From contig NZ_CP087715.1 in assembly GCF_020991125.1 (NCBI RefSeq), positions 1,825,501 through 1,889,500 on the forward strand: a stretch of 64,000 nucleotides of DNA, in the 5' to 3' direction. Positions 49,862-59,987 of this stretch are shown in pieces (the first letter of the stretch is position 1; each line of letters opens with the position of its first letter). The position numbers and the translations under genes were made by a program. The notes beneath the pieces were generated by a model. The model was not told the DNA's origin. It was given only the letters and a program-made list of their open reading frames with translations, and did no database searches. The DNA comes from Microbulbifer celer. GTDB lineage: Bacteria; Pseudomonadota; Gammaproteobacteria; Pseudomonadales; Cellvibrionaceae.

Positions 49862-52800
49862 ATGAGTCAGCTCCCCCCTCTATCCCCACCCGCCTTCCGC
49901 TCTCAGAATGACCGACAATTCTGGGGAAACCTGCATGGCGCTGGTGCCGCCCTGGCAATCCTGAGCACGGCAAAAGCCCGCCCGGCCCCCACGCTGCTGA
50001 TTGCACGCAACAGTCAGGAAGCGCACCAACTTGAGCTGCAGCTGAAATTTTTTAACAAGCCCCGGCGAGATAGCGGGGTGAACGACGGCGGATTCGACAC
50101 CGGACAAACACTGGACATCTTCCAGTTCCCCGATTGGGAAATACTCCCCTACGACACCTTCTCTCCGCACCAGGACATCATCTCTGACCGCCTGGCGACG
50201 CTCTATCGCCTGCCGCAGATGGGTAGCGGCATTGTGATCGTGCCGGTCAGCACCCTGTTGCACCGGCTGCCGCCCAAGGATTACGTGGCCGGTAACGCGC
50301 TGATTCTGCAGGAGGGGCAGAAGTTCGACCTCGACACCCAGCGCAAGCTGCTGGAACAGGCGGGTTACCATTGCGTGGACACGGTCTACGAACACGGTGA
50401 ATTCGCGGTACGCGGCTCGCTGATGGATATCTTCCCCATGGGCAGCTCCCTGCCCTACCGCATCGATCTGTTCGATGACGAGATTGAATCCCTGCGCACC
50501 TTTGACCCGGAGAGTCAGCGCACGGTGGACCGGGTGGAGCAGATCCACTTGCTGCCCGCGCGGGAATTCCCCATGCACAAGCCGGCTCTGGCCAAGTTCC
50601 TGGAGCGTTGGCATGAGGCCTTCGACTGCGATCCGGGCCCGGTTTCCATCTACCAGGATATCAGTGCCGGCATCGCCCCCGCGGGGATCGAGTACTACCT
50701 GCCGCTGTTCTTCGACGAGTGCGCGAGCCTGTTTGACTATCTCCCCCAGGGCAGCTGCATATTTGCCCAGGGGGACCTGCAACAGCCGGTGGAATCGTTC
50801 TGGCGAGAGACCGATAACCGTTACCAGAGCCGTCGCGGCGACCTCACTCGCCCCATTCTGGCACCGCGCCAGGTTTTGCTGCAGCAGGAAGAGTTCTTTG
50901 GTGCGCTCAAAGCCCTGCCCAGAGCCTTCTTCTCTTCAGAAGCCCTGGACGAAGCGGAAGGCAATTACAATTTTGCCACCGAGCCGCCACCGAGACTGCC
51001 GGTTGACGGAAAGGCGGAACAGCCCCTTGCGGCGCTGGAAGCCTACCTGATGGAATACGACGGCCGTGTGCTGTTCTGCGCGGAGAGCGGCGGTCGCCGG
51101 GAAGCACTGCTGGAACTGTTGCAGGGGATCCGCCTGAGCCCCGAAGTCTTCCACAACTGGGACCAGTTCCGGGAAAGCGATGCGGCCTTCGGCATTACCG
51201 TAGCGCCGCTCGATCAAGGCCTGGTGCTGGCGGACCCTGCGATTAACCTGATTGCAGAGCCACAACTGTTTGGCGAGCGGGTCCTGCAGCAGCGTCGCCG
51301 CCGCAAAGCCAAAGAGGACGCGGATAACGCGGTCAAGAACCTGGCGGAATTGCGCATCGGCGCCCCGGTGGTTCACATTGACCACGGCGTCGGCCGCTAT
51401 AAAGGGCTCCAGAGCCTGGATATTGACGGCCAGGCGGCCGAATTCCTGACCCTCGAATATGGTGACGGCGCAAAACTGTATGTACCCGTTGCGAGCCTGC
51501 ACCTGATCAGCCGCTACTCCGGCGCCGATGAAGAACTGGCCCCGCTGCACAAGCTCGGCAGCGAGCAGTGGCAGAAGGCCAAGCGCAAAGCGGCAGAGAA
51601 GGTCCGCGATGCCGCCGCCGAGCTACTGGATATTTACGCCCGCCGCGAGGCACGGGTCGGCCACGCCTTTGCCGACCCCGGCCTTGCCTACCGCGAATTC
51701 TCCGCGGGCTTCCCGTTCGAGGAAACACCGGACCAGCAGCAGGCCATCGAAGCGGTGGTGGCCGACATGCTGTCCGACAAACCCATGGACCGCCTTGTCT
51801 GTGGTGACGTAGGCTTCGGCAAAACCGAGGTAGCCATGCGCGCAGCCTTTGTTGCCGCCCATGCGGGCAAGCAGGTAGCCATGCTGGTGCCGACCACCCT
51901 GCTGGCACAACAGCACTTTCAAAGCCTGCAAGACCGCTTTGCGGACTGGCCGATCAACATCGAAGCGATTTCACGCTTTCGCAGCACCAAGGAAGTCGAA
52001 GCCATCAAAGCCCGCGTGGCCGATGGCAAGGTGGACATTCTGGTCGGCACCCACAAACTCCTGCAGAGCGATCTCAAGTTTCCCAATCTCGGGCTGCTGA
52101 TCATTGATGAGGAGCACCGCTTTGGCGTACGCCAGAAAGAAAAGCTCAAGAGCCTGCGCTCGGAAGTAGACATCCTCAACCTTACCGCCACCCCGATTCC
52201 GCGCACCCTGAATATGGCCATGGCGGGTATTCGCGACCTCTCCGTGATCGCCACCCCGCCGGCGCGACGGCTTTCCGTGAAGACCTTCGTACGCGAGCGG
52301 GACGAGGCCCTGATCAAGGAGGCCATTCTGCGGGAAATCCTCCGCGGCGGTCAGGTCTACTTCCTGCACAATGAAGTGAAAAGCATCGAGCGTATCGCGC
52401 GGGAAATCGAAGCGCTGGTTCCAGAAGCACGCATCGGCATCGGCCACGGCCAGATGCGTGAGCGGGAGCTCGAACAGGTGATGAGCGACTTCTACCACAA
52501 ACGCTTCAATGTGCTGGTGTGCACCACCATTATCGAGACCGGCATCGACATCCCCAGTGCCAACACCATCCTGATCGAGCGCGCCGACAAGTTCGGCCTC
52601 GCGCAGATGCATCAGCTGCGCGGCCGCGTGGGCCGCTCCCACCACCAGGCTTACGCCTACCTGCTCACACCCAACAAACGGGCCATGACCGCCGATGCGG
52701 TAAAACGCCTGGAGGCGATTGCGGAAGCGCAGGATCTGGGCGCCGGGTTCACGCTCGCAACCCACGACCTGGAAATTCGCGGCGCGGGAGAACTGCTCGG

Positions 52801-53359
52801 CGAAGAGCAAAGCGGACAGATCCAGAGTGTGGGTTTCAGCCTGTATATGGAAATGCTCGACCACGCAGTGAAGGCGATTCGCGAAGGCCGCACGCCGAAT
52901 ATCGACGAGCCACTGGAATCCCCCGCCGTTGACGTCAATCTGCGGGTGCCGGCACTGATTCCGGAAGACTACTTGCCGGATGTGCACAGTCGCCTGATCA
53001 TGTACAAGCGGATCGCCAATGCGGAAGACAGCCAGGCCCTGAAAGAACTGCAGGTGGAGATGATCGACCGGTTTGGCCTATTGCCGGAGCCGTTGAAGCA
53101 CCTGTTCCGAATCACAGAAATCAAGCTCGACGCGAATAAAATGGGCATCCGCAAACTGGAGGCCTCCGCCACCGGCGGCCGTATTGAATTTGCCGATGAT
53201 GCCAAGGTGGACCCACTGACCCTGGTAAAACTGGTACAGACATACCCCACCAGTTTTCAGCTACAGGGGGCCAATCACCTGAACTTCGCGCTGGATGAGA
53301 CGGGCCCCGAACAGCGCTTGCAACAGGTTTCCAGCGTCCTGGACCGGCTCTCCCACTGA
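49862..53359 (+). CDS. mfd: Transcription-repair coupling factor
   Basis: The 1165-residue protein has the UvrB-like N-terminal part (about 1-400), the RNA-polymerase-binding CarD-like domain (about 490-560, APVVHIDHGVGRYKGL), the translocase with Walker A GDVGFGKTEVAMRAAF and DEEH box IIDEEHRFGV, a helicase C domain with TTIIETGIDIPSANT and RGRVGRS, and a C-terminal TRCF domain. It removes RNA polymerase stalled at lesions and recruits UvrA. AAGGAAAC precedes the ATG. Confidence 0.97.
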   Translation: MSQLPPLSPPAFRSQNDRQFWGNLHGAGAALAILSTAKARPAPTLLIARNSQEAHQLELQLKFFNKPRRDSGVNDGGFDTGQTLDIFQFPDWEILPYDTFSPHQDIISDRLATLYRLPQMGSGIVIVPVSTLLHRLPPKDYVAGNALILQEGQKFDLDTQRKLLEQAGYHCVDTVYEHGEFAVRGSLMDIFPMGSSLPYRIDLFDDEIESLRTFDPESQRTVDRVEQIHLLPAREFPMHKPALAKFLERWHEAFDCDPGPVSIYQDISAGIAPAGIEYYLPLFFDECASLFDYLPQGSCIFAQGDLQQPVESFWRETDNRYQSRRGDLTRPILAPRQVLLQQEEFFGALKALPRAFFSSEALDEAEGNYNFATEPPPRLPVDGKAEQPLAALEAYLMEYDGRVLFCAESGGRREALLELLQGIRLSPEVFHNWDQFRESDAAFGITVAPLDQGLVLADPAINLIAEPQLFGERVLQQRRRRKAKEDADNAVKNLAELRIGAPVVHIDHGVGRYKGLQSLDIDGQAAEFLTLEYGDGAKLYVPVASLHLISRYSGADEELAPLHKLGSEQWQKAKRKAAEKVRDAAAELLDIYARREARVGHAFADPGLAYREFSAGFPFEETPDQQQAIEAVVADMLSDKPMDRLVCGDVGFGKTEVAMRAAFVAAHAGKQVAMLVPTTLLAQQHFQSLQDRFADWPINIEAISRFRSTKEVEAIKARVADGKVDILVGTHKLLQSDLKFPNLGLLIIDEEHRFGVRQKEKLKSLRSEVDILNLTATPIPRTLNMAMAGIRDLSVIATPPARRLSVKTFVRERDEALIKEAILREILRGGQVYFLHNEVKSIERIAREIEALVPEARIGIGHGQMRERELEQVMSDFYHKRFNVLVCTTIIETGIDIPSANTILIERADKFGLAQMHQLRGRVGRSHHQAYAYLLTPNKRAMTADAVKRLEAIAEAQDLGAGFTLATHDLEIRGAGELLGEEQSGQIQSVGFSLYMEMLDHAVKAIREGRTPNIDEPLESPAVDVNLRVPALIPEDYLPDVHSRLIMYKRIANAEDSQALKELQVEMIDRFGLLPEPLKHLFRITEIKLDANKMGIRKLEASATGGRIEFADDAKVDPLTLVKLVQTYPTSFQLQGANHLNFALDETGPEQRLQQVSSVLDRLSH

Positions 53360-53452
53360 AGAAATCGGGCGGAAACCAGTGATAACATGGGCGATGATAA
53401 GATAGGCGCCATTGCCCGCCGGGCTCACCCCAATGATAAAGCGGTAGACAAT

Positions 53453-54346
53453 ATGAACAGAACGCGACAACGGTTCAGCCTCCTGGGAGGCGCACTCCTG
53501 GCCTCCCTGCTCTCGGCAGGTGTCCAGGCCGCAGGCTACGCCGGCACCCAGTTTGAAATTGAGATGGTGGTATTCAGCCGCGACAACGGCATGAGCCAGT
53601 CGCGGGAAACCTGGCCCACCGCCCCGCGCCTGGGCTACGACAGCCAGTGGGTGGATTTCGACACGCCTTCATCCGATGATCCTCTGGTTCCGGCGCTGCA
53701 GCCCGCAGACAATCTGCTGAACAACAAAGCAGCCGCCCTTCGCCGCGCATCGGGCCATCAGGTGTTGTTTCACAAAACCTGGCGACAGGTACTGCACAAC
53801 GAGCGCAATGCACCAGCCGTTTTGATCAGTGGCGGACCTCGCCACGGTGAGCACAATGCCCTGGAGGGCAGTGTCACTCTGAGCGTTTCCCGCTATCTGC
53901 ACGTGAGCACCGATCTGTGGTTTATGGAATTTGACCAGCCGCCGATGGACACTGCGGCTCCGATAACCAACCAGGGCAACTCCAACACACCGACGGGCAT
54001 TCGTATCCCTCAACGCCCGAAGGTGACCCACACCATTCGGGAAAGCGAGCCGCTGGGGCTCGGTATTGACGGCGACATCAGCGCACCAGCCGGATTCGAC
54101 AACACATCCGCCGATAGCCCCGCCATCAACAGCGGCTACAGCACCAGCGCAGACAGGGCGGTCTTCTCTGGCGACAACTACGGAGAAGCCTCCACACTCA
54201 CCCCCGCGCCAGTCTATGCGAGCCGGGTTGCAGTCCTGCGGGAAGAGCGGCGACTGCGCAGCGGTGAACTGCACTACATTGACCATCCCAAACTGGGCGT
54301 TCTGATTGAAGTGCGCACCGTGAAAGCTGATCCGGAAGCGGATTAA
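53453..54346 (+). CDS. csiV: CsiV-family peptidoglycan-associated protein
   Basis: The 297-residue protein starts at MNRTRQRFSLLGGALL with a signal peptide ending VQAAG. The N-terminal FEIEMVVFSRDN and C-terminal RLRSGELHYIDHPKLGVLIEVR blocks are those of the CsiV family, with a low-complexity Ser/Asn/Thr-rich stretch (about 160-240) between. In Vibrio cholerae CsiV binds peptidoglycan and supports PBP1a. The position right after mfd is conserved in related genomes. A good terminator follows. Confidence 0.85.
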   Translation: MNRTRQRFSLLGGALLASLLSAGVQAAGYAGTQFEIEMVVFSRDNGMSQSRETWPTAPRLGYDSQWVDFDTPSSDDPLVPALQPADNLLNNKAAALRRASGHQVLFHKTWRQVLHNERNAPAVLISGGPRHGEHNALEGSVTLSVSRYLHVSTDLWFMEFDQPPMDTAAPITNQGNSNTPTGIRIPQRPKVTHTIRESEPLGLGIDGDISAPAGFDNTSADSPAINSGYSTSADRAVFSGDNYGEASTLTPAPVYASRVAVLREERRLRSGELHYIDHPKLGVLIEVRTVKADPEAD

Positions 54347-54375
54347 GCAGCCTCTTCGGACAACCCCTCTGTCTC

Positions 54376-54401
54376 ACAAAGCGGCCTCCGGGCCGCTTTG
54401 T
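54376..54401 (+). terminator. Terminator after csiV
   Basis: ACAAAGCGGCC, loop TCCG, GGCCGCTTTGT: a perfect 11 bp stem 29 nt after the stop, ending in a T-containing tract (TTTGTTACTT). Confidence 0.8.
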
Positions 54402-54452
54402 TACTTGTAACCGTCTGGCCCAAAAGGCCAATCATCCGCTATACAGGGCAAT

Positions 54453-55688
54453 ATGATTACCAACGACGCCATTATCCTGGGCATGCTGGCCGTTATCCTC
54501 GGCTTTGTCTTCCATACCGCAAGTAGCGACAACCGATTCTGGAAGCGCTTTTACCGCTTTGTACCCGCACTGCTGCTCTGCTATTTCCTGCCGTCATTAC
54601 TGACAACGTTCGGCATCATCGATGCCCACGAATCCAACCTGTATTTCGTCGCTTCCCGCTACCTGCTGCCCGCCAGCCTGGTACTGCTGACCCTGAGTAT
54701 TGACCTCAAGGGTATTCTCAACCTCGGCCCCAAAGCGCTCATTCTGTTCCTCACCGGCACTCTCGGCATAGTGATTGGTGGGCCGCTGGCCCTGCTCCTG
54801 ATGTCGGTCTTCAATCCCGACCTGCTCAATGGTAACGGACCCGACGCCATCTGGCGCGGCATGACCACGGTAGCCGGCAGCTGGATCGGTGGCGGCGCCA
54901 ACCAGGCGGCAATGAAAGAGATTTACGAGGTAGGGGGACAGGTATTCTCCGCCATGGTGGCAGTCGATGTGATTGTCGCAAACCTCTGGATGGCGGTTCT
55001 GCTATTGATGGCGGGCAATGCCAAAAACCTCGACGCCCGACGGGGTGCTGACACCACGGCCATCACGGTATTGAAAGACCGGGTGGAGACCATGCAGCGC
55101 AAGCATTCCCGCAACCCGACGCTTCAGGACCTGATGCTGATCGCCGCGGTGGGCTTCGGGATTACCGCGATTGCACATGGCTTTGCAGATGTACTGGCAC
55201 CCTGGTTCCAGGCCAACGCACCGGGACTCTCCCGCTTCAGCTTTACCAGCCCGTTTTTCTGGCTAATCGTGATTGCGACTACGCTCGGTGTTATCGCCGC
55301 ATTTACCCCGGCGAAAAAACTTGAAGGCGCAGGTGCAGCTAAAATCGGCTCGGTATTTATCTACTTTCTGGTGGCCACAATCGGCACCCATATGGACATC
55401 ACCGCATTGAGAGACAGCCCGGAGCTCTTCCTGCTCGGTCTGATATGGATGGCCATTCACGCGGGGCTGATACTGCTGGTGGCAAAACTGATCAAGGCCC
55501 CAACCTTCTTCATGGCAGTAGGCAGCCAGGCCAACGTGGGCGGCGCCGCTTCGGCGCCGGTGGTCGCTGCCGCCTTCCATCCGTCACTTGCCCCTGTCGG
55601 GGTACTGCTCGCCGTTATGGGATATGCGCTTGGCACCTACGCGGCCTGGTTCTGCGGTCAGCTCCTGCGCGTCGTTGGCGCTGGTTGA
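54453..55688 (+). CDS. DUF819 membrane protein (YjcL-like)
   Basis: The 411-residue protein has about ten membrane helices over its whole length. Family segments are GTLGIVIGGPLALLLM, TVAGSWIGGGANQAAMKE and the C-terminal GSQANVGGAASAPVVAAAFHPSLAPVGVLLAVMG. DUF819 proteins look like secondary transporters with a repeated fold, but the substrate is unknown. It is a single gene between the csiV terminator and the csp terminator. Confidence 0.88.
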   Translation: MITNDAIILGMLAVILGFVFHTASSDNRFWKRFYRFVPALLLCYFLPSLLTTFGIIDAHESNLYFVASRYLLPASLVLLTLSIDLKGILNLGPKALILFLTGTLGIVIGGPLALLLMSVFNPDLLNGNGPDAIWRGMTTVAGSWIGGGANQAAMKEIYEVGGQVFSAMVAVDVIVANLWMAVLLLMAGNAKNLDARRGADTTAITVLKDRVETMQRKHSRNPTLQDLMLIAAVGFGITAIAHGFADVLAPWFQANAPGLSRFSFTSPFFWLIVIATTLGVIAAFTPAKKLEGAGAAKIGSVFIYFLVATIGTHMDITALRDSPELFLLGLIWMAIHAGLILLVAKLIKAPTFFMAVGSQANVGGAASAPVVAAAFHPSLAPVGVLLAVMGYALGTYAAWFCGQLLRVVGAG

Positions 55689-55716
55689 GCCTGATCAGAA
55701 AATTCGCTCAACACAA

Positions 55717-55747
55717 AAACGCCTCGCGCACCGGAACTCCGGTGCGC
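55717..55747 (-). terminator. Terminator of the cold-shock gene
   Basis: GCGCACCGG, loop AACT, CCGGTGCGC form a perfect 9 bp stem (55726-55747). On the minus strand it is followed by GAGGCGTTTTTGTG. It may also serve the rightward DUF819 gene. Confidence 0.85.
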
Positions 55748-55784
55748 CGACGGATCAGATCAATTGGGTGATACGGAATTCAGA

Positions 55785-56000
55785 TTATTCGCAGGGAACG
55801 ACGTCTTCGGCCAGCAAGCCCTTATCGCCCTTTTGCATTTCGAATTCGACCGCCTGGCCTTCATTCAGGGTTTTATAACCCTCGCCACGGATGCTGCGGT
55901 AGTGCACAAAAATATCTTCGGAACCTTCTGCACAGGTGATAAAGCCATAACCCCGGGCATTGTTAAACCACTTCACGGTACCCGTTACGCGATCACTCAT
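55785..56000 (-). CDS. Cold-shock-domain protein (Csp family)
   Basis: The 71-residue protein starts at [14 protein letters not shown], behind GAGG; longer in-frame starts read through the untranslated leader and are rejected. RNP1 ARGYGFIT and RNP2 DIFVHY are present. It binds single-stranded RNA/DNA and melts structure. The 283 bp upstream (56001-56283) is AT-rich with small inverted repeats such as GTGAA/TTCAC at 56181-56201, consistent with the long leader of csp genes. Confidence 0.93.
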   Translation of the reverse strand: MSDRVTGTVKWFNNARGYGFITCAEGSEDIFVHYRSIRGEGYKTLNEGQAVEFEMQKGDKGLLAEDVVPCE

Positions 56001-56283
56001 TAAACCAACCTCATTATTGTTATCGTGCCCACCGTTGTAACGGGTGGTACACATACCCCGTTTGCAACTGCCTGAGCAGTTACTGCTACCAGACGAATCA
56101 TCTGTCTCAGTGCCCGCTTTGTATGCCAGCGAGTCACTACTGATTCTTAGACAAAATTGCGCCACTGTCTAGGCTTCAGCGTGAAATTAATATTACTTCA
56201 CACTGAGAATGCGCAATAAATCACCACTTAAGTATTAAGGCCAACCAATTAATGTCACTTCAGACATAAAGGTACCGGATGGC

Positions 56284-57399
56284 TCACCTGTCACCAGCCG
56301 GTTGCATACCCGCGCCCTGGGGTTCCGGCAGCTCAGCAATATGCAGGGTTGACGTCGGGAAGGCGCAGGAAGCCCCGTGATCCTCCACAATTTCCAGGAC
56401 TTTCAGCAACACGTCCTGTTTGATCTCGTGATAGCGCACCCAGTCCGTGGTTTTGGTGAACGTATAAATAAAGAAATCCAGCGATGATGGCGCAAAGCTG
56501 TTGAAATTGACGATCAGCGTCTGATTAGTGTCAATCTCCGGGTGACTCTGCAACATCTTCTTCACGTCACTCACGATCGCAGCCATGTGCTGCGCATCTT
56601 CATAGCGAATACCGATGGTTTCATAAATACGGCGATTGAGCATACGCGAGGGGTTTTCCACCGAAACCTGCGTAAATACGCCGTTGGGAATGTAGAGCGG
56701 CCGCTTGTCAAAGGTGCGGATGCGGGTCAGACGCCAGCCGATATCTTCTACGGTTCCTTCGATCTCTTTATCCGGTGAGCGTACCCAATCACCGACTTTG
56801 AACGGGCGATCCAGATAGATCATCAAGCCACCAAAGAAGTTGGCCAGCATATCTTTGGCTGCGAAACCGATAGCGAGGCCACCGATACCACCAAAGGCAA
56901 GCACACCGCTGATGCTGTAGCCGAAGTGCTGCATCACTACCATGGCTGCGGTAATCAGTATCGATGCCTTGACCAATTTGCCCATCGCGCGGACCGTAGT
57001 GGCATCCAGCGGCTTGCTCATATAACGCGGATCAACCAGATTGGATTCCACCGCGTTGGCAAAGCGCATGGCAAACCAGGTCAGCAAGATGATAAACCCG
57101 GTCTCGCGCAAATTCGTGACGAACCCGTATATTTCCGCCTCAGTGGCCCGCCCGGCACGGGCGGCCGCGAGTGTAAGCCCCACGAGCCATATAACCAGAG
57201 AGGCTGGCGGATTGATTGAAGCGGTTAACGCATCATCCCACGGATTGACGGTGCGCTCTGCGCGCTTCTTGAGGCGATTGATGAAAATCCCAAGAATCCA
57301 GGCTGCAAATGCAGTGAGCAGGACGATCAGAAAAACTTCCGCAATCCAGACCCGGCCATCCCCCACCAGGGAACGCAGGAAAGCTTTTATTGAATCCAC
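56284..57399 (-). CDS. MscS-family mechanosensitive channel
   Basis: The 371-residue protein has about four N-terminal helices (13-37, 60-78, 90-110 and 138-158), the pore-lining TM3 VLAFGGIGGLAIGFAAKDMLANFFGGLMIY (about 165-194) with the GFAAKD motif, then the beta domain RPFKVGDWV and IEGTVEDIGWRLTRIRTFDKRPLYIPNG. It gates under membrane tension to release solutes. The exact MscS subfamily was not determined. Confidence 0.93.
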   Translation of the reverse strand: MDSIKAFLRSLVGDGRVWIAEVFLIVLLTAFAAWILGIFINRLKKRAERTVNPWDDALTASINPPASLVIWLVGLTLAAARAGRATEAEIYGFVTNLRETGFIILLTWFAMRFANAVESNLVDPRYMSKPLDATTVRAMGKLVKASILITAAMVVMQHFGYSISGVLAFGGIGGLAIGFAAKDMLANFFGGLMIYLDRPFKVGDWVRSPDKEIEGTVEDIGWRLTRIRTFDKRPLYIPNGVFTQVSVENPSRMLNRRIYETIGIRYEDAQHMAAIVSDVKKMLQSHPEIDTNQTLIVNFNSFAPSSLDFFIYTFTKTTDWVRYHEIKQDVLLKVLEIVEDHGASCAFPTSTLHIAELPEPQGAGMQPAGDR

Positions 57400-57542
57400 A
57401 CTTTACTCCAACTTCAATAATCGTTGTTTTGAAACTTTTTATGAGTCCATCGAGAGCGCAATTATATGAATGATTCAGAGCGCGATTGAGAACGCAACCC
57501 GGCAAATTAAAGCCCGGTTGTGGTTGACCACAAAAAACGCCT

Positions 57543-58556
57543 TTACACCCAGGAGGCCAGCCATTCGCGAGTCTCGTGCCAGCGACGCATCTTCTCCACA
57601 TCCGCCCAACTGCCTATGGCACCTCCACCGCGCATTTTCTCCAGACGCGCACTGGATTGCGGATCCGGCTTAAAGTCGCCCAGCGCGTCCAATGTTTCCA
57701 GAGCACCGGCGCGATTGTTACACACAATCCCCATATCGCAACCCGCACCCAGTGCGGCGTGGATGCGCTCGGCGTACCCCCCTACCGCTCCGGCACCTTC
57801 CATTGTCAGATCGTCGCTGAAAATTACTCCGTCAAATCCCAGCCGGGCTCGCAGAATCTCTCGCAACCAGTAGCGTGAAAAACCCACATTCTGCTCGTCG
57901 ACCTGTTCAAACCGGATATGTGCCGGCATCACTGCATCCAGTTCACCAGCGCGGATGCACTCGGTAAACGGGGTGCAATCGGTGGCGAGTACCTGCTCCA
58001 GGGAACGTCGATCAATGGGCAACTCTTCGTGACTGTCTTCCAGTACCTGACCATGGCCCGGAAAGTGTTTACCGGTGGTCGCCATACCCGCCTCGTGCAT
58101 TCCCGCCATAAATGGACGGGCCTTGCTCGCTACCGCCAGGGGGTCTCCCGCAAAGCTGCGGTCGCCGACAATCCGGCAAAAATCCTCGTCAGCATCCAAT
58201 ACCGGCGCAAAACTGAAGTCCACGCCGACCGCGCGCAACTCGGCTGCCAATAGCCAGCCGACGTCCCTGAGTCGCGCCTCATCGGCCCGAGCACTCAGTG
58301 CCTGCATGGACGGGATACGGGTAAAGGTGTCTTTGAAGCGCTGAACCCGCCCCCCTTCCTGATCTACCGCGAGGAGGATTTCCGGGCGCTCGGAGCGAAT
58401 CTCGGCCACCAGCTGTTGCAGCTGATCGCGGTCCTCAAAATTGCGAGCAAAGAAGATCAGCCCACCCACCAGCGGATGCTGCAACAGCTCGCGGTCTTCC
58501 TGAGTGAGCGCTGTTCCCTCTACATCGATCATCACCGGACCAATTTGTGCCGTCAT
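57543..58556 (-). CDS. nagZ: Beta-N-acetylhexosaminidase NagZ
   Basis: The 337-residue GH3 enzyme has DQEGGRVQRF, KHFPGHGQVLEDSHEELPID (catalytic His) and the nucleophile Asp in FSDDLTMEGA. It removes GlcNAc from muropeptides in cytoplasmic peptidoglycan recycling, making inducers of AmpC-type regulators. It lies next to psrA as in Pseudomonas. Confidence 0.96.
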   Translation of the reverse strand: MTAQIGPVMIDVEGTALTQEDRELLQHPLVGGLIFFARNFEDRDQLQQLVAEIRSERPEILLAVDQEGGRVQRFKDTFTRIPSMQALSARADEARLRDVGWLLAAELRAVGVDFSFAPVLDADEDFCRIVGDRSFAGDPLAVASKARPFMAGMHEAGMATTGKHFPGHGQVLEDSHEELPIDRRSLEQVLATDCTPFTECIRAGELDAVMPAHIRFEQVDEQNVGFSRYWLREILRARLGFDGVIFSDDLTMEGAGAVGGYAERIHAALGAGCDMGIVCNNRAGALETLDALGDFKPDPQSSARLEKMRGGGAIGSWADVEKMRRWHETREWLASWV

Positions 58557-58643
58557 GATCTTCTCTCCTCTTACTGGGTTCTATCTTTACCGGGCTCTAT
58601 ATCTGAACACGCCAAGTTGACGATTTCTGTGCAGGTGCGCTGA

Positions 58644-59279
58644 CTATTCGGGCGCCGTCAACATAGCCGCCGCGGCCGGCGCCAACCGCGCCAGAGTCTC
58701 TTCAAGACTACTCTCCGCGCCGAAATCCTCTCTCAGGATAGCTTCGATGGCCTCGAAGCTCGACAGGGAAAATATCGTGGCTCCCAACATGAAATACATG
58801 CGCCAGTAGAGCGTGACCGGATCTACCCCGGGCAACGCATCGCGCAGGGAACCGGCAAAATGTCGGTAGCTGTCGCCGTATCGCGCCACGATAAAACGAC
58901 GTAAGTGCCCCTGGGACTGGGTATAAGCCAGCCCCAGCAGCCGCATGAACCGCTGCGGGTGACGCCCTTCCCGGGCCATACCCGCCAGCGCAACCCGATA
59001 CAGGCTCTGTAGCAGGTCATCCAGATTCAGATGCTCACCCTGCGACTCACGACGGCGCAGTTCCGCATTGAGACTTTCCGTAAAAGGCGTAAGGAAACGT
59101 TCGAAAACAGCCTGAATCAGCTCCTTTTTCGAACCAAAATGGTAGTTCACCGCTGCGAGATTGACTCCGGCGGTACTGGTAATGGTGCGCAGGGACGTCT
59201 CGGTAAAACCGCGCTCGGCGAAAAGCACCTCTGCGGCATCCAGAATCCTGCTGACGGTATCAAGCTGACTCATACCCAT
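58644..59279 (-). CDS. psrA: TetR-family regulator PsrA
   Basis: The 211-residue protein has an N-terminal TetR helix-turn-helix (about 8-55, TSLRTITSTAGVNLAAVNYHFGSKKELI) and a helical ligand domain with FMRLLGLAYTQSQGHLRRF, very like Pseudomonas PsrA, which binds long-chain fatty acids and controls beta-oxidation and rpoS. The nagZ-psrA-lexA-topA gene order is that of Pseudomonas. Starts at 59279 or 59273 are both possible. A PsrA-type palindrome lies 12 bp upstream. Confidence 0.88.
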   Translation of the reverse strand: MGMSQLDTVSRILDAAEVLFAERGFTETSLRTITSTAGVNLAAVNYHFGSKKELIQAVFERFLTPFTESLNAELRRRESQGEHLNLDDLLQSLYRVALAGMAREGRHPQRFMRLLGLAYTQSQGHLRRFIVARYGDSYRHFAGSLRDALPGVDPVTLYWRMYFMLGATIFSLSSFEAIEAILREDFGAESSLEETLARLAPAAAAMLTAPE

Positions 59280-59291
59280 TCAAACCAACAA

Positions 59292-59309
59292 TTTAAACAA
59301 GCGTTTAAA
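59292..59309. promoter_or_regulatory. PsrA operator upstream of psrA
   Basis: TTTAAACAAGCGTTTAAA is a perfect palindrome with 7 bp arms and a 4 bp spacer. It contains AAAC-N4-GTTT, the core of the published Pseudomonas PsrA site, and sits just before the start codon, fitting autorepression. Confidence 0.75.
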
Positions 59310-59544
59310 CCGGAGACTAGCACAGCCGGCACGGAATGGAACATCCAGAGCCTAGCCGCCCCCCTTACAAGCACCTCCGTTCATTCAACAACAATGCGTT
59401 TTGGAATGGCGCAAGTACTACCGGGCCACGCCAGGGGACATTAGATTGCAGTCAGAGGCGCTGCCTTACGGAGCGCTCAACAACTTCAAGATGATGACAA
59501 TGAGCGACAGGAAGCCGTTCTCCCGAAGATACAGGAGAAACCCC

Positions 59545-59880
59545 ATGGCCAGAATTGCACCGGAAATCGGCGGATGGTTTGAGAACTTTGAAAGCGGTGA
59601 AGTATTTGAAGTCGTAGCGCTGGATCAACCCGGCCGAGCGATTGAAATTCAATACAGTGATGGCGCCCTGAGCGAAATCGACTACGACAGCTGGCCGCAG
59701 TTACCGGTGATTGGCGCCGCCGCACCGGAGGACCCGAACGCCGGCTATGGCACCGTGGCAGAAGAAATGCAGGATGAGGAGGATACCGGCTATCGCAGTC
59801 CGATCTTCAACTCCGCTCGCAGCGCCATCGATAAGCTCGAGGGCGAGAGTTTTCCCGGCACTGACGAGTTCGACGATTAA
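59545..59880 (+). CDS. Conserved small acidic protein (DUF6763-like)
   Basis: The 111-residue protein starts at MARIAPEIGGWF, preceded by AGGAGAAAC; upstream in-frame starts have no such site. It has a compact beta-rich N-terminus (WFENFESGEVFEVVALDQPGRAIEIQY) and a long acidic tail ending FPGTDEFDD. It resembles small conserved gammaproteobacterial proteins found near psrA/lexA; the function is unknown. Confidence 0.8.
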   Translation: MARIAPEIGGWFENFESGEVFEVVALDQPGRAIEIQYSDGALSEIDYDSWPQLPVIGAAAPEDPNAGYGTVAEEMQDEEDTGYRSPIFNSARSAIDKLEGESFPGTDEFDD

Positions 59881-59987
59881 GCCGGCCGAGTCGACGTGAC
59901 GGGCTATCACTAGAGATTGGTTATCACCATCAGTCACTGCGACCCGCCAGGAGCGGGGCCAAATACCAGGGAAAGGTATCGAACAAT

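Noticed and set aside
57518-57533. TTGTGGT/ACCACAA hairpin as nagZ terminator
   Set aside because: On the minus strand the U run lies before the stem instead of after it.
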